A program made the position numbers and the translations under genes. DNA of 15,307 bases, from positions 1 through 15,307 of the forward strand of contig DUZI01000011.1 in assembly GCA_013349595.1 (NCBI GenBank), in the 5' to 3' direction. The notes below the pieces were generated by a model. The model made no database searches. It was not told the origin of the DNA and saw nothing but the letters and a program-made list of their open reading frames with translations. Each line of letters starts with the position of its first letter. The first letter of the stretch is position 1. Below, in pieces: positions 6,281-13,570 of the stretch. This DNA comes from Nitrospirota bacterium (GTDB lineage Bacteria > Nitrospirota > Thermodesulfovibrionia > Thermodesulfovibrionales > Dissulfurispiraceae).

Positions 6281-8007
6281 TATTTACTCAATATTAAATC
6301 TAATTCCTTTACATTAATAGGTTTAGAAATGTAGTCATTCATGCCTGTTTTAAGACATCTTACCTTGTCTTCTGCCTTAGCATATGCGGTCATTGCAATA
6401 ATAGGGACTTGAGGGCTTGAAGAGGCCATCTCAATTTCCCTTATCCTTAAAGTTGCTTCAAGTCCATCCATTTCAGGCATATTAACATCCATAAATACAA
6501 GGTCATACTTATTTTTTTTGATTGATTCAATTGCCTCAATACCATTATATACTGATGTTACTATATGCCCCTTTTTGGTAAGCATACGATTTGCAATGAG
6601 ATGATTAATCTCATTATCATCAACTATTAATATTTTAAGTTGATTTGATGTTTTAAAATATACTTCATCATCAAAATCAGTTTGTAATTTAAATTTGGTT
6701 TCTTTGGGATATGAAGATTGGTGAATTAGAGGTATAGAAACATAAAACTTACTGCCCTTGTTTAACTCACTTGTAACTTTGATTGTCCCACTCATTAAAT
6801 CAACAAGACCTTTACAAATAGAAAGTCCTAATCCGGCCCCTCCCCATCTTTTGGTAGTTGATAAATCTACCTGAACAAAGGCTTCAAAGATTTGTTCTAG
6901 TTTGTCTTTGCTTATGCCAATACCAGTATCTTCAACTGTGATGATAAGGTTTTTATATCTACTTGTTTCTACAAATAACTCTACTTTAACATAACCTTCT
7001 TCAGTAAATTTTAAGGCATTAGAAATCAAATTGATAAATATTTGTTTAAGCCTCAAGGCATCAGCAAAAATATATCTTGGTACTTCAGACGATATTTTTA
7101 CTTGAAAGTCTAAATTCTTTTTTTTAGCACTGACTTCAAATAGGGCCTCAATATTTTGTATTAGGCTATGTAAATCAAAGAGGGAGTTTTTAATGGTCAA
7201 TTTGCCTGCCTCAACCTTTGAAAGATCAAGGATGTCATTTAATAGATTAAGTAAAGACTCTGCAGAATGTTTAAGCAACCTCAATGAATTTTGGTGTTCC
7301 TCAGCAATTGATGAATCAAGCATGATTTCAACAATGCCAAGTATCGCATTCATAGGGGTTCTAATCTCATGGCTCATGTTGGCAAGGAATTCACTTTTAT
7401 ATTTATTTGCCAGTTCTGCAGTCTCCTTTGCCTCAATAAGTTCCTTCTGGGTGTTCTCAAGTTGTAAAATTGTCTTTTCAAGTACTTTATTTTTCTCAAT
7501 GGCACTTTCATAGGTTGAAAGAAGCAAATCAAGTATTTGGGTTCTATTAGAATCAATCATATACTTCTTGCCACCAAAGACTATATCAATGCCTATCTCA
7601 GTATTTATGGTCTTTCTAATTTCTGCATTTATCAAGGTGTAATAGACTCGTGAAAGCAAGAATTCATCACTATATGGTTTTGTGATGAAATTGTCTGCTC
7701 CTGAGGCAAGTCCTTTTATAATATCTTCAGGCTCTGATAGTGCTGTAAGCAATATCACTGGTACCTTACTTGTCCTTTCATTTTTTTTGATAGCCTTGCA
7801 TAGCTCAAAACCATTCATTTCTGGCATGATGATATCGGTAATTACAAGTGAAGGGACATTTTCTTTTAAATAATTAAGGGCCTCTTCTCCGCTATTTAAA
7901 GATTTTACACGATAGTTGTGTTTCTCTAAGAGAAATTTAAGATAATCTGCTTGAACAAAACTATCATCAATCACTAATATTTCAATCTTTGAAGATTTTT
8001 CTATCAC
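6277..8007 (-). CDS. Receiver-fused hybrid histidine kinase (REC-HisKA-HATPase-REC)
   Basis: 576-residue soluble hybrid kinase with no membrane segment. Domains: REC1 about 8-128 (D14/D15, phospho-acceptor D58, K110); a linker 135-175 (VFGGKK...QILDLLLSTYESAIEKN) leading into a coiled coil up to about 205; HisKA with H213 in MSHEIRTP; HATPase about 315-430 with N-box N330, G1 DTGIG (360-364) and G2 GAGLGLS (390-396); REC2 about 457-576 (D463/D464, D507, T540, K562). All catalytic residues are present. A kinase with an N-terminal receiver is driven by another kinase, here plausibly the CheA encoded upstream in the same direction. The start is GTG, two bases after the stop of the preceding regulator gene, with AAAGGA 6 nt upstream, so translation is coupled. 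REC1 plus linker is paralogous to that regulator. Its stop codon overlaps the convergent propeller gene's stop. Confidence 0.9.
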   Translation of the reverse strand: MIEKSSKIEILVIDDSFVQADYLKFLLEKHNYRVKSLNSGEEALNYLKENVPSLVITDIIMPEMNGFELCKAIKKNERTSKVPVILLTALSEPEDIIKGLASGADNFITKPYSDEFLLSRVYYTLINAEIRKTINTEIGIDIVFGGKKYMIDSNRTQILDLLLSTYESAIEKNKVLEKTILQLENTQKELIEAKETAELANKYKSEFLANMSHEIRTPMNAILGIVEIMLDSSIAEEHQNSLRLLKHSAESLLNLLNDILDLSKVEAGKLTIKNSLFDLHSLIQNIEALFEVSAKKKNLDFQVKISSEVPRYIFADALRLKQIFINLISNALKFTEEGYVKVELFVETSRYKNLIITVEDTGIGISKDKLEQIFEAFVQVDLSTTKRWGGAGLGLSICKGLVDLMSGTIKVTSELNKGSKFYVSIPLIHQSSYPKETKFKLQTDFDDEVYFKTSNQLKILIVDDNEINHLIANRMLTKKGHIVTSVYNGIEAIESIKKNKYDLVFMDVNMPEMDGLEATLRIREIEMASSSPQVPIIAMTAYAKAEDKVRCLKTGMNDYISKPINVKELDLILSKY

Positions 8008-8009
8008 TT

Positions 8010-8768
8010 TTATTCCTTTATTTTATCCAAAAAATCAGGATAAAGAGATTTAAGGCAATCTGGGCAAAAACCATGGGTAAACTCTACACCAGAGTTTTCC
8101 TTAAGATATTCTTCAATTTGTTTCCAATAACCATTGTCATCTTTTATTTTTTTACACCTTGCACAGATTGGTATAAGGCCTTCAAGCCTTCTAATTTTTT
8201 CATTTGCCCTTCTTAACTCTCTATTTGCATCTAATAGTTCCTTGTTCTTTTGAATAGCGGCCTCAAAGGTTGATAAAAGCAGGTCAAGTATTTGAATTCT
8301 GCTAGAGGTTATTACCTGCTTTTTGCCACCAAAAAATATCTCTATAGCCATTTCTGAACTTGAGATCTTTCTCATATCAAGGTTTAACAGTAAATAATTA
8401 ATCCTTGAGATCAAAAACTTATTGTCATAAGGTTTTGTAATAAAATTATCAGCCCCACATTCAAGACCCCTTATAACATCTTCTGGATCAGATAAATTTG
8501 TAAGAAGTATTACTGGAATATCCCTCGTATTTTCATTTCCCTTGATAGCCTTACACAGTTCATAACCATTCATCTCTGGCATTAAGATATCAGTGATTAT
8601 TATCGTTGTCTTTTCCTTACTGACAATATCTAATCCCTCTTTGCCATTTGAAGCTAATAATACTCTGTAGTTATTATCTTCAAGTAAGTATTTAAGACAT
8701 TCTGCTTGTGTTATGCTGTCTTCTACAACAAGTATTGTGATATCCCTATTTTTTGATAAATTGATCAT
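8010..8768 (-). CDS. Response regulator with C-terminal CxxC...CxxC (putative zinc) module
   Basis: 252 residues. REC domain about 10-130 with E16/D17, phospho-acceptor D60 in ITDILMPEMNG and K112 in FITKPY. Then comes the FFGGKK...QILDLLLSTFEAAIQKN linker (145-177) and a short coiled coil (178-195). Last is the module 'LEGLIPICARCKKIKDDNGYW.QIE.YL.....V.FTHGFCPDC...LYP' (195-244), with C202/C205 and C235/C238 as two CxxC pairs. This end module recurs in many PAS and receiver proteins of anaerobic diderms. I know no proven function, but four paired Cys suggest a metal or redox site. The ATG at 8768 has GAGG 8 nt upstream. It lies 2 bp before the hybrid kinase, and 214 bp after cheB with half a dispersed repeat between. 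It may be an output or relay protein of the chemosensory cluster (inference). Confidence 0.88.
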   Translation of the reverse strand: MINLSKNRDITILVVEDSITQAECLKYLLEDNNYRVLLASNGKEGLDIVSKEKTTIIITDILMPEMNGYELCKAIKGNENTRDIPVILLTNLSDPEDVIRGLECGADNFITKPYDNKFLISRINYLLLNLDMRKISSSEMAIEIFFGGKKQVITSSRIQILDLLLSTFEAAIQKNKELLDANRELRRANEKIRRLEGLIPICARCKKIKDDNGYWKQIEEYLKENSGVEFTHGFCPDCLKSLYPDFLDKIKE

Positions 8769-8810
8769 TATGTTTGCCTCATTTTGGATTAATTTATATT
8801 AAAACATATT

Positions 8811-8838
8811 TTAATAAATAAAATTATAAAAAAGGCAA
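8811..8838 (-). promoter_or_regulatory. Possible promoter for the regulator/hybrid kinase pair
   Basis: On the minus strand TTGCCT (8838-8833) is followed after 16 bp by TATTAA (8816-8811), about 40 bp upstream of the regulator's ATG. The surrounding DNA is extremely A/T-rich, so chance matches are easy. If real, it would give this pair its own transcription start separate from cheB. Confidence 0.25.
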
Positions 8839-8864
8839 TAGCCAGCGCTCAATATACCTTCAAA

Positions 8865-8942
8865 GATGTCGTATAAAAAATTCCTTACCAACCTTTCCTA
8901 CTTGATTTTGTTAAGTTCTCAGTTCTATCTCTGATTTTGGGT
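8865..8942 (+). repeat. MITE-like repeat, copy C (right half only)
   Basis: About 78 bp match the right half of copies A and B: GATGTCGTATAAAAAATTCC, ACCAACCTTTCCTA, then TTAAGTTCTCAGTTCTATC and GATTTTGGGT at 8933-8942. The left inverted arm and core are missing; the DNA to the left (8821-8860) does not match. So this is a truncated or one-ended copy. It lies in the 214-bp gap between cheB and the response regulator gene; the rest of that gap holds only the possible promoter noted at 8811-8838 and AT-rich sequence. Confidence 0.7.
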
Positions 8943-8982
8943 CAATCATTTTTGTTGAATCTTTTGCATTCATTATGATTTT

Positions 8983-10002
8983 TTATTTTTTACAATAAAA
9001 TAGTATTTGCTGGAGTATCTTCTCTGGCGGTAATACGTGGGTTAATTTACCCATTTTTAATGCCTCACCGGGCATACCAAATACGACAGAAGACTCTTTA
9101 TCCTGTGCAATTGCTATGTGACCTTTGTTATAAATCTCTACTAATTCTTTTGAACCGTCCCTACCCATTCCTGTAAGCAGTATTGCAATGAAATTATTTT
9201 TATAGTTATTTAAAACGCTCTCAAACAAAAATGAGACTGATGGTTTTACGCTATGCTCTGCAGGGGCATCTGATAAAAATATCTTCCCATCTCTATCTAT
9301 GCCCATATGATAATTATAAGGTGCAAAATATACAGTCCCTGCAAGTAATGGTTCAGAATCCCTTGCAATCTTCAAGGTCAATTTACAAAATTGTTGTAAC
9401 CAGTTAACCATGCTCTCTAAAAAACCCTTTGATATGTGCTGAACTATTAATATTGGAACATTGAAATCCTTAGGCAAACCACTTAAAATTGTTAACAATA
9501 CTGGTGGTCCTCCTGTAGAAGCCCCCATAACAATGAGATTTATTGGTTTAACAAGATTTTGTTCTTTTATAGGTTTAATCTTTTCCATAGGTCTTCTTTT
9601 AACAATTTTCACAGAAGACATAGCCTTCACTGTATTAGTTAACTCCCTTTCTGCCTCAAGATTACAGTTAGGGGATACCGTTGGCTTTGGTAATATAGAA
9701 ACTGCACCTGCCTCTATGGCTTTATAAGATAATTCAATCTCCTCCTTGTTGTAACAAGAACTAACAATGATGATTGGTATAGGATATTTTTCCAATATTT
9801 TCTTTGTTGCAGTAAAACCATTCATCCCTTCCATCATAATATCCATCGTGATGACATCAGGTTTATTGTTTTTTAAAAATTCAAGGGCCTCTTCAGCACT
9901 ACTCAAAGACCCTATGACATTTATTGATTTATCGCTTGATAATAAAAATTTAATACCTTCTCTTACTGTAGGTGAATCATCTACTATTAGCACCTTTATC
10001 AA
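8983..10002 (-). CDS. cheB: Chemotaxis-type protein-glutamate methylesterase/deamidase CheB
   Basis: 339 residues, the usual CheB length. REC domain about 1-120 with D8/D9, phospho-acceptor D54 and K106. After a linker (about 120-152) comes the methylesterase domain (153-337) with the Ser-His-Asp set: S162 in GASTGG, H189 in VQHIS, D282 in GMGRDG. It removes methyl groups from glutamates of the chemoreceptor signalling domain when phosphorylated by CheA. The start is TTG, overlapping the photolyase stop as TTGA. AAGGAG at 10016-10011 (minus strand) lies 8 nt upstream, and the resulting MIKVLIVDDS is the exact N-terminus expected for a receiver. The matching methyltransferase CheR is not in the window. 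CheB here implies a receptor with reversible methylation, as encoded by the first gene of the cluster. Confidence 0.93.
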   Translation of the reverse strand: MIKVLIVDDSPTVREGIKFLLSSDKSINVIGSLSSAEEALEFLKNNKPDVITMDIMMEGMNGFTATKKILEKYPIPIIIVSSCYNKEEIELSYKAIEAGAVSILPKPTVSPNCNLEAERELTNTVKAMSSVKIVKRRPMEKIKPIKEQNLVKPINLIVMGASTGGPPVLLTILSGLPKDFNVPILIVQHISKGFLESMVNWLQQFCKLTLKIARDSEPLLAGTVYFAPYNYHMGIDRDGKIFLSDAPAEHSVKPSVSFLFESVLNNYKNNFIAILLTGMGRDGSKELVEIYNKGHIAIAQDKESSVVFGMPGEALKMGKLTHVLPPEKILQQILFYCKK

Positions 10003-11345
10003 AATTTTGTCTCCTTCATAGATTGTAAAATGTATCCCTTTACATCAAACTTTTTTTTACAACCCTCATGAGACATATATCTAACCTTGCCGAAGATAGG
10101 CCTTTCCTGAAATGCCCTATCGTGAAGCCCTCCAATAGACCATAAAATACCTGTATATCCTTTTGAGTCTCTACCATCAAGGGAATATTTATCATTTAGT
10201 TTAATGGCAATTTTTATTGCATCTTCAGGCGATTCAGTCCACTGAAGTATCTTTTTTGCCCAATACATCCTCATAAAACCGTGCATCTTACCCTTAAGAA
10301 CCAACTCCTTTTGTGCTGAATTCCATAAATCATCATGGGTTTGGCCATTCTCAAAGGTCTCTTCATTATATACATATTCTCTTTTGTCCTTTGAATGCTT
10401 AATCAAGGTATTTAACCCCCATTTTGGCAGTCCCTTAATAGTGTCGTATTCATCGTTATAAAAACAGAAATTATCAGATAGTTCTTTTCTTATGATTAGC
10501 TCTTCTAAAAAGGCATTTACTCCTTCATTTATTGTATTTTTACTCATTATGGTCATTGCTATGTATTGTGTTGAAATTTGACCAAAATGTATGTAAGGAG
10601 ACAAATTTGATTGAAAATTCTGTGACGGGTCATTTCTATAAAGGTTATAAAATGAAATCTTATTTTCTATAAATTCTTTTAAAACATTCTTTGCCTTTTT
10701 TAAGCCAGGTCTAAAAAAAACCTTTTCTTTAGTAATTCCTAATTTGTCGTAAAGGCTCTCCCAATGGATATTTCTATCGTAAATCCTCTTATTATGCATC
10801 TTTTTAATTGGGGCAAAGGAGTCAAGATGTGATTTCAAGTATCTATTAATTTTTTTCCTTATAGTATAGGCTCCATATTCTTGCTTTTGTGATGCAATCC
10901 AGCAAGGAACAATGTTATGTGTATCAACTTCGTAAAAAGGTATTTTAATCTCCTCTTTAACTTTCATCTTCCATTGTCTCTTGATTTTCAAAGGGTCAAA
11001 GTCTGTAACGAGGATAGATGCCTTTATAGTATTGATAAAGCTGACTATTGTCTCAGGTGGATTCCCAGTAGAAAGGACAAAATCAATATTCCTTTCGTTG
11101 AGTTCCTCTTCTACCTCTTTAAGACCTTCAAGCATAAAGTAATAAGCCCTTTTTGAGGCATTAAGAAAATCCTTAACAAGACAGAAGATTACAATAAGAG
11201 AGGTATTCCTTTGGATAGACTGAAGATATGCAAATAGTAAAGCCCAATTATACTCAACCCTCTGATCCCTACTCATCCAATAGATAACAGGACCTTTTTT
11301 TTCTACACCCTCTTTAAGTAGTCTTATCCTGCCTTGATTAATCAT
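9999..11345 (-). CDS. phr: Class II CPD photolyase
   Basis: 448 residues, normal length for class II deoxyribodipyrimidine photolyases, which use FADH- and blue/near-UV light to split cyclobutane pyrimidine dimers. The N-terminal photolyase domain opens with 'GPVIYWMSRDQRVEYNWAL' (18-36). The FAD-binding C-terminal part shows the class II signatures: NLSPYIHFGQIS (247-258), HGFMRMYWAKKILQW (355-369) and DGRDSKGYTGILWSIGGLHDRAFQERPIFGKVRYM (390-424), with Trp at 362, 369 and 402 in the region used for flavin photoreduction. No obvious loss of an active-site block, so repair activity is the default reading. The ATG overlaps the cheA stop (ATGA) and the stop overlaps the cheB TTG start. It has no good ribosome site of its own, so it appears to be translated by coupling to cheA. 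Its place inside a chemosensory operon is unusual. Confidence 0.93.
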   Translation of the reverse strand: MINQGRIRLLKEGVEKKGPVIYWMSRDQRVEYNWALLFAYLQSIQRNTSLIVIFCLVKDFLNASKRAYYFMLEGLKEVEEELNERNIDFVLSTGNPPETIVSFINTIKASILVTDFDPLKIKRQWKMKVKEEIKIPFYEVDTHNIVPCWIASQKQEYGAYTIRKKINRYLKSHLDSFAPIKKMHNKRIYDRNIHWESLYDKLGITKEKVFFRPGLKKAKNVLKEFIENKISFYNLYRNDPSQNFQSNLSPYIHFGQISTQYIAMTIMSKNTINEGVNAFLEELIIRKELSDNFCFYNDEYDTIKGLPKWGLNTLIKHSKDKREYVYNEETFENGQTHDDLWNSAQKELVLKGKMHGFMRMYWAKKILQWTESPEDAIKIAIKLNDKYSLDGRDSKGYTGILWSIGGLHDRAFQERPIFGKVRYMSHEGCKKKFDVKGYILQSMKETKF

Positions 11346-13558
11346 ATAATCTTTTTTATAACATCTAGAAGGTTGCTTTGGTCAAAACTACTCTTTACAA
11401 TATAGGCATTTGCCCCTACTTCTATGCCTCTTTCTTTGTCTTGTTGACTCTCTAATCCAGTAATTAATACTACGGGAAGACGAAAGAGTTTTCTATCATT
11501 TCTAATCTTTTCTGTAAGCTCAAAGCCATTAAGTCCCGGCATCTGAATATCTGACAAGAGCAGGTCAAAATCTTGTGATTTTAGTATATTCCAAGCCTCT
11601 ATCCCATCTGGTGCAGTTGTAACTTGGTAACCTACACTCTCAAGGATTCCTTTAAAAAGGGTGCGAGCAGTGATTGAGTCTTCAGCTATTAAGATGGATT
11701 TTTTCTTCGTTGATACATACATCTCATCGGGTTTAAAGGTTGGAACAAAGCCTTTTTTAATGGCTGACTTTAAAAGGTCTGTGGGATTTAATATTAATAT
11801 ATTATTCCCCTTAGAAATAGATGCTGCACCAATGATATTTTTTAGCCTCTTTACCTGTCCCTGAAAGGGTTTTATAAATATTTCCTCTTCAAAGAGTATT
11901 TCTGCTGTTGAAAAAGCTATTAACTTATTTTCACTACCAAGGACAAAATAATTTATATGCTCACCTATCAAATCATTGCTTGTAGGTATATCAAGGGTAT
12001 CATCAATCTTTATCATTGATGTGAGATTTCCTTTTATGTTCACAGTATCAATACCATCTACCTTTTGTATATCTGATTTCTTTACCCTTGAAGAATAGAT
12101 AATTTTTTCTGTAGGTATTCCATAAATATTGCCATTGTATGCCTTTATCAGCATGATTTTAATAGTTGAGATATTAACAGGAAGTTTTACTGTAAATGCT
12201 GTCCCTCTCTCTCTTTCCGTCATGGCCATAATTGTTCCACCTAATCTCTCTATTGTTTCACGCACTATAGCCATACCAAGACCACGACCAGATATATTAG
12301 TAACCATCTTTGCGGTGGATACTTCAGGTTTAAAGATATAATCAATCACCTCTTCGTCTTTGAGTTTTTCTGCTTCAACATTATCGACTAATTTCATGTT
12401 GACTATCTTATCTTTTAGTAAATCCAAATCAATGCCCCTGCCATCATCCATTATTTTTATGACTACCTGTTCGCCCTTTACTATATTTGCTTTTACTTTT
12501 ATGATGGCCTTGGGATTTTTCTTAAGAGCAATTCTTTCTTGAATTGTCTCAATACCATGATCTATTGCATTTCTAAAAATATGTGTAAAAGGGTCCCTTA
12601 ACTCATCTAAAATTCTCCTGTCAATACATAACTCTTTGCCTTCAACAATAAAGTCAATGTCTTTATTTTGAGATTTTGCCATTTCTCTTATCATCAGGGG
12701 AAAGGGTTCAAGGGCAGTGTAAAATGGCATCATTACTATATCTCGCAGATTAAAGAGGATATCATCAATCTTTCTGTCTAAGAAAAATTTACCTTCCCTA
12801 AAAACCTTTTTGTGTTTCTTTATATTTAAAGCAAGTTCCTGTAGTGATCCTCTTTGTAATTGAAGTGTTTCTGTTAAACTACTTTTTTCATCCATTGCTG
12901 AAAGAATATCATTTGACCTTTTTATAATATTTTGAAGTCCTGCTTCTAATTCATCTAAAAGTAACAAGTTGTTTTTCAAATAACCCTTTATTGATATCAT
13001 CTCCTCCATTTCACTAAAAAGTAATTCAAGCTTTTTGCTATCAATCTTTAAGATGTTATGATTAGACTTAATTTCTTTATCAGCCTTAGGAGTTTTTTTG
13101 ATTTTATTCTGGTCAATTAGTAATCCTTTGTTTTCATTAATGTCATTTAACTGTGATTTGTTTTCATAGAGGGATTTAATCAGTGTTGTTATTTCTTTGG
13201 AAGGCACTTTAATATCTGGTTTATTTACGATAGAGTCCAAAATAGAACAGGCGTTAAATAGGGTTTCCACTATTTTTTTGGTAAGGGGAAGGTAACCTTT
13301 TCTGATGTTACTAAAAAGGCTTTCTATTTCCTGACAAATCTCTTCTATTGAAAATATACCAACAGTCCGAGCTGAACCTTTTAAGCTATGAGCATTCCTA
13401 AAAATCTTGTCAATTATAGGTTGAATCTCTCCATCAAAACCTAACCTTTCTATCTCAAGAAGACCCTCTACGATACTCTTGACATGCCCATCAGCCTCAA
13501 TCTTAAAGGTCTTTAATAACCTTTTTGTAAACTCCTCATCACTACTAAAAGTAGCCAT
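11342..13558 (-). CDS. cheA: Hybrid CheA histidine kinase with C-terminal receiver
   Basis: 738 residues. Domains: HPt about 8-115 with phosphorylated H57 in NAHSLKGSARTVG; a Lys/Asn-rich linker about 130-168 with no recognisable P2 (CheY/CheB-binding) domain; P3 dimerisation about 170-275; P4 ATPase about 280-460 with N-box RNAIDHG (329-335), G1 DDGRGID (371-377) and GRGLGM (424-429); P5 CheW-like about 463-600; REC about 620-738 with E626/D627, phospho-acceptor D670 and K722. This CheA-REC layout is that of WspE/FrzE/ChpA-like kinases, more typical of non-flagellar or 'alternative' chemosensory systems than of classic swimming chemotaxis, though not exclusive to them. It starts 12 bp after the chemoreceptor stop, with AGGGTG just upstream, and its TGA overlaps the photolyase ATG. 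No key residue is missing. Confidence 0.92.
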   Translation of the reverse strand: MATFSSDEEFTKRLLKTFKIEADGHVKSIVEGLLEIERLGFDGEIQPIIDKIFRNAHSLKGSARTVGIFSIEEICQEIESLFSNIRKGYLPLTKKIVETLFNACSILDSIVNKPDIKVPSKEITTLIKSLYENKSQLNDINENKGLLIDQNKIKKTPKADKEIKSNHNILKIDSKKLELLFSEMEEMISIKGYLKNNLLLLDELEAGLQNIIKRSNDILSAMDEKSSLTETLQLQRGSLQELALNIKKHKKVFREGKFFLDRKIDDILFNLRDIVMMPFYTALEPFPLMIREMAKSQNKDIDFIVEGKELCIDRRILDELRDPFTHIFRNAIDHGIETIQERIALKKNPKAIIKVKANIVKGEQVVIKIMDDGRGIDLDLLKDKIVNMKLVDNVEAEKLKDEEVIDYIFKPEVSTAKMVTNISGRGLGMAIVRETIERLGGTIMAMTERERGTAFTVKLPVNISTIKIMLIKAYNGNIYGIPTEKIIYSSRVKKSDIQKVDGIDTVNIKGNLTSMIKIDDTLDIPTSNDLIGEHINYFVLGSENKLIAFSTAEILFEEEIFIKPFQGQVKRLKNIIGAASISKGNNILILNPTDLLKSAIKKGFVPTFKPDEMYVSTKKKSILIAEDSITARTLFKGILESVGYQVTTAPDGIEAWNILKSQDFDLLLSDIQMPGLNGFELTEKIRNDRKLFRLPVVLITGLESQQDKERGIEVGANAYIVKSSFDQSNLLDVIKKII

Positions 13559-13570
13559 TACACCCTAATC

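Noticed and set aside
7193..7513. Plus-strand 106-codon frame antisense to the hybrid kinase.
   Set aside because: It covers the HisKA region of an intact kinase. Its Ser-rich composition is what the complement of such a gene gives.
8943..8982. AATCAT...ATGATT inverted repeat after cheB as a terminator.
   Set aside because: The loop would be over 20 nt and the stem only 6 AT-rich pairs without a T-run on the minus strand.
9999..11345. Calling the photolyase a cryptochrome photoreceptor.
   Set aside because: The class II FAD-binding signatures are all present and no receptor-type C-terminal extension is seen; operon position alone is not enough.
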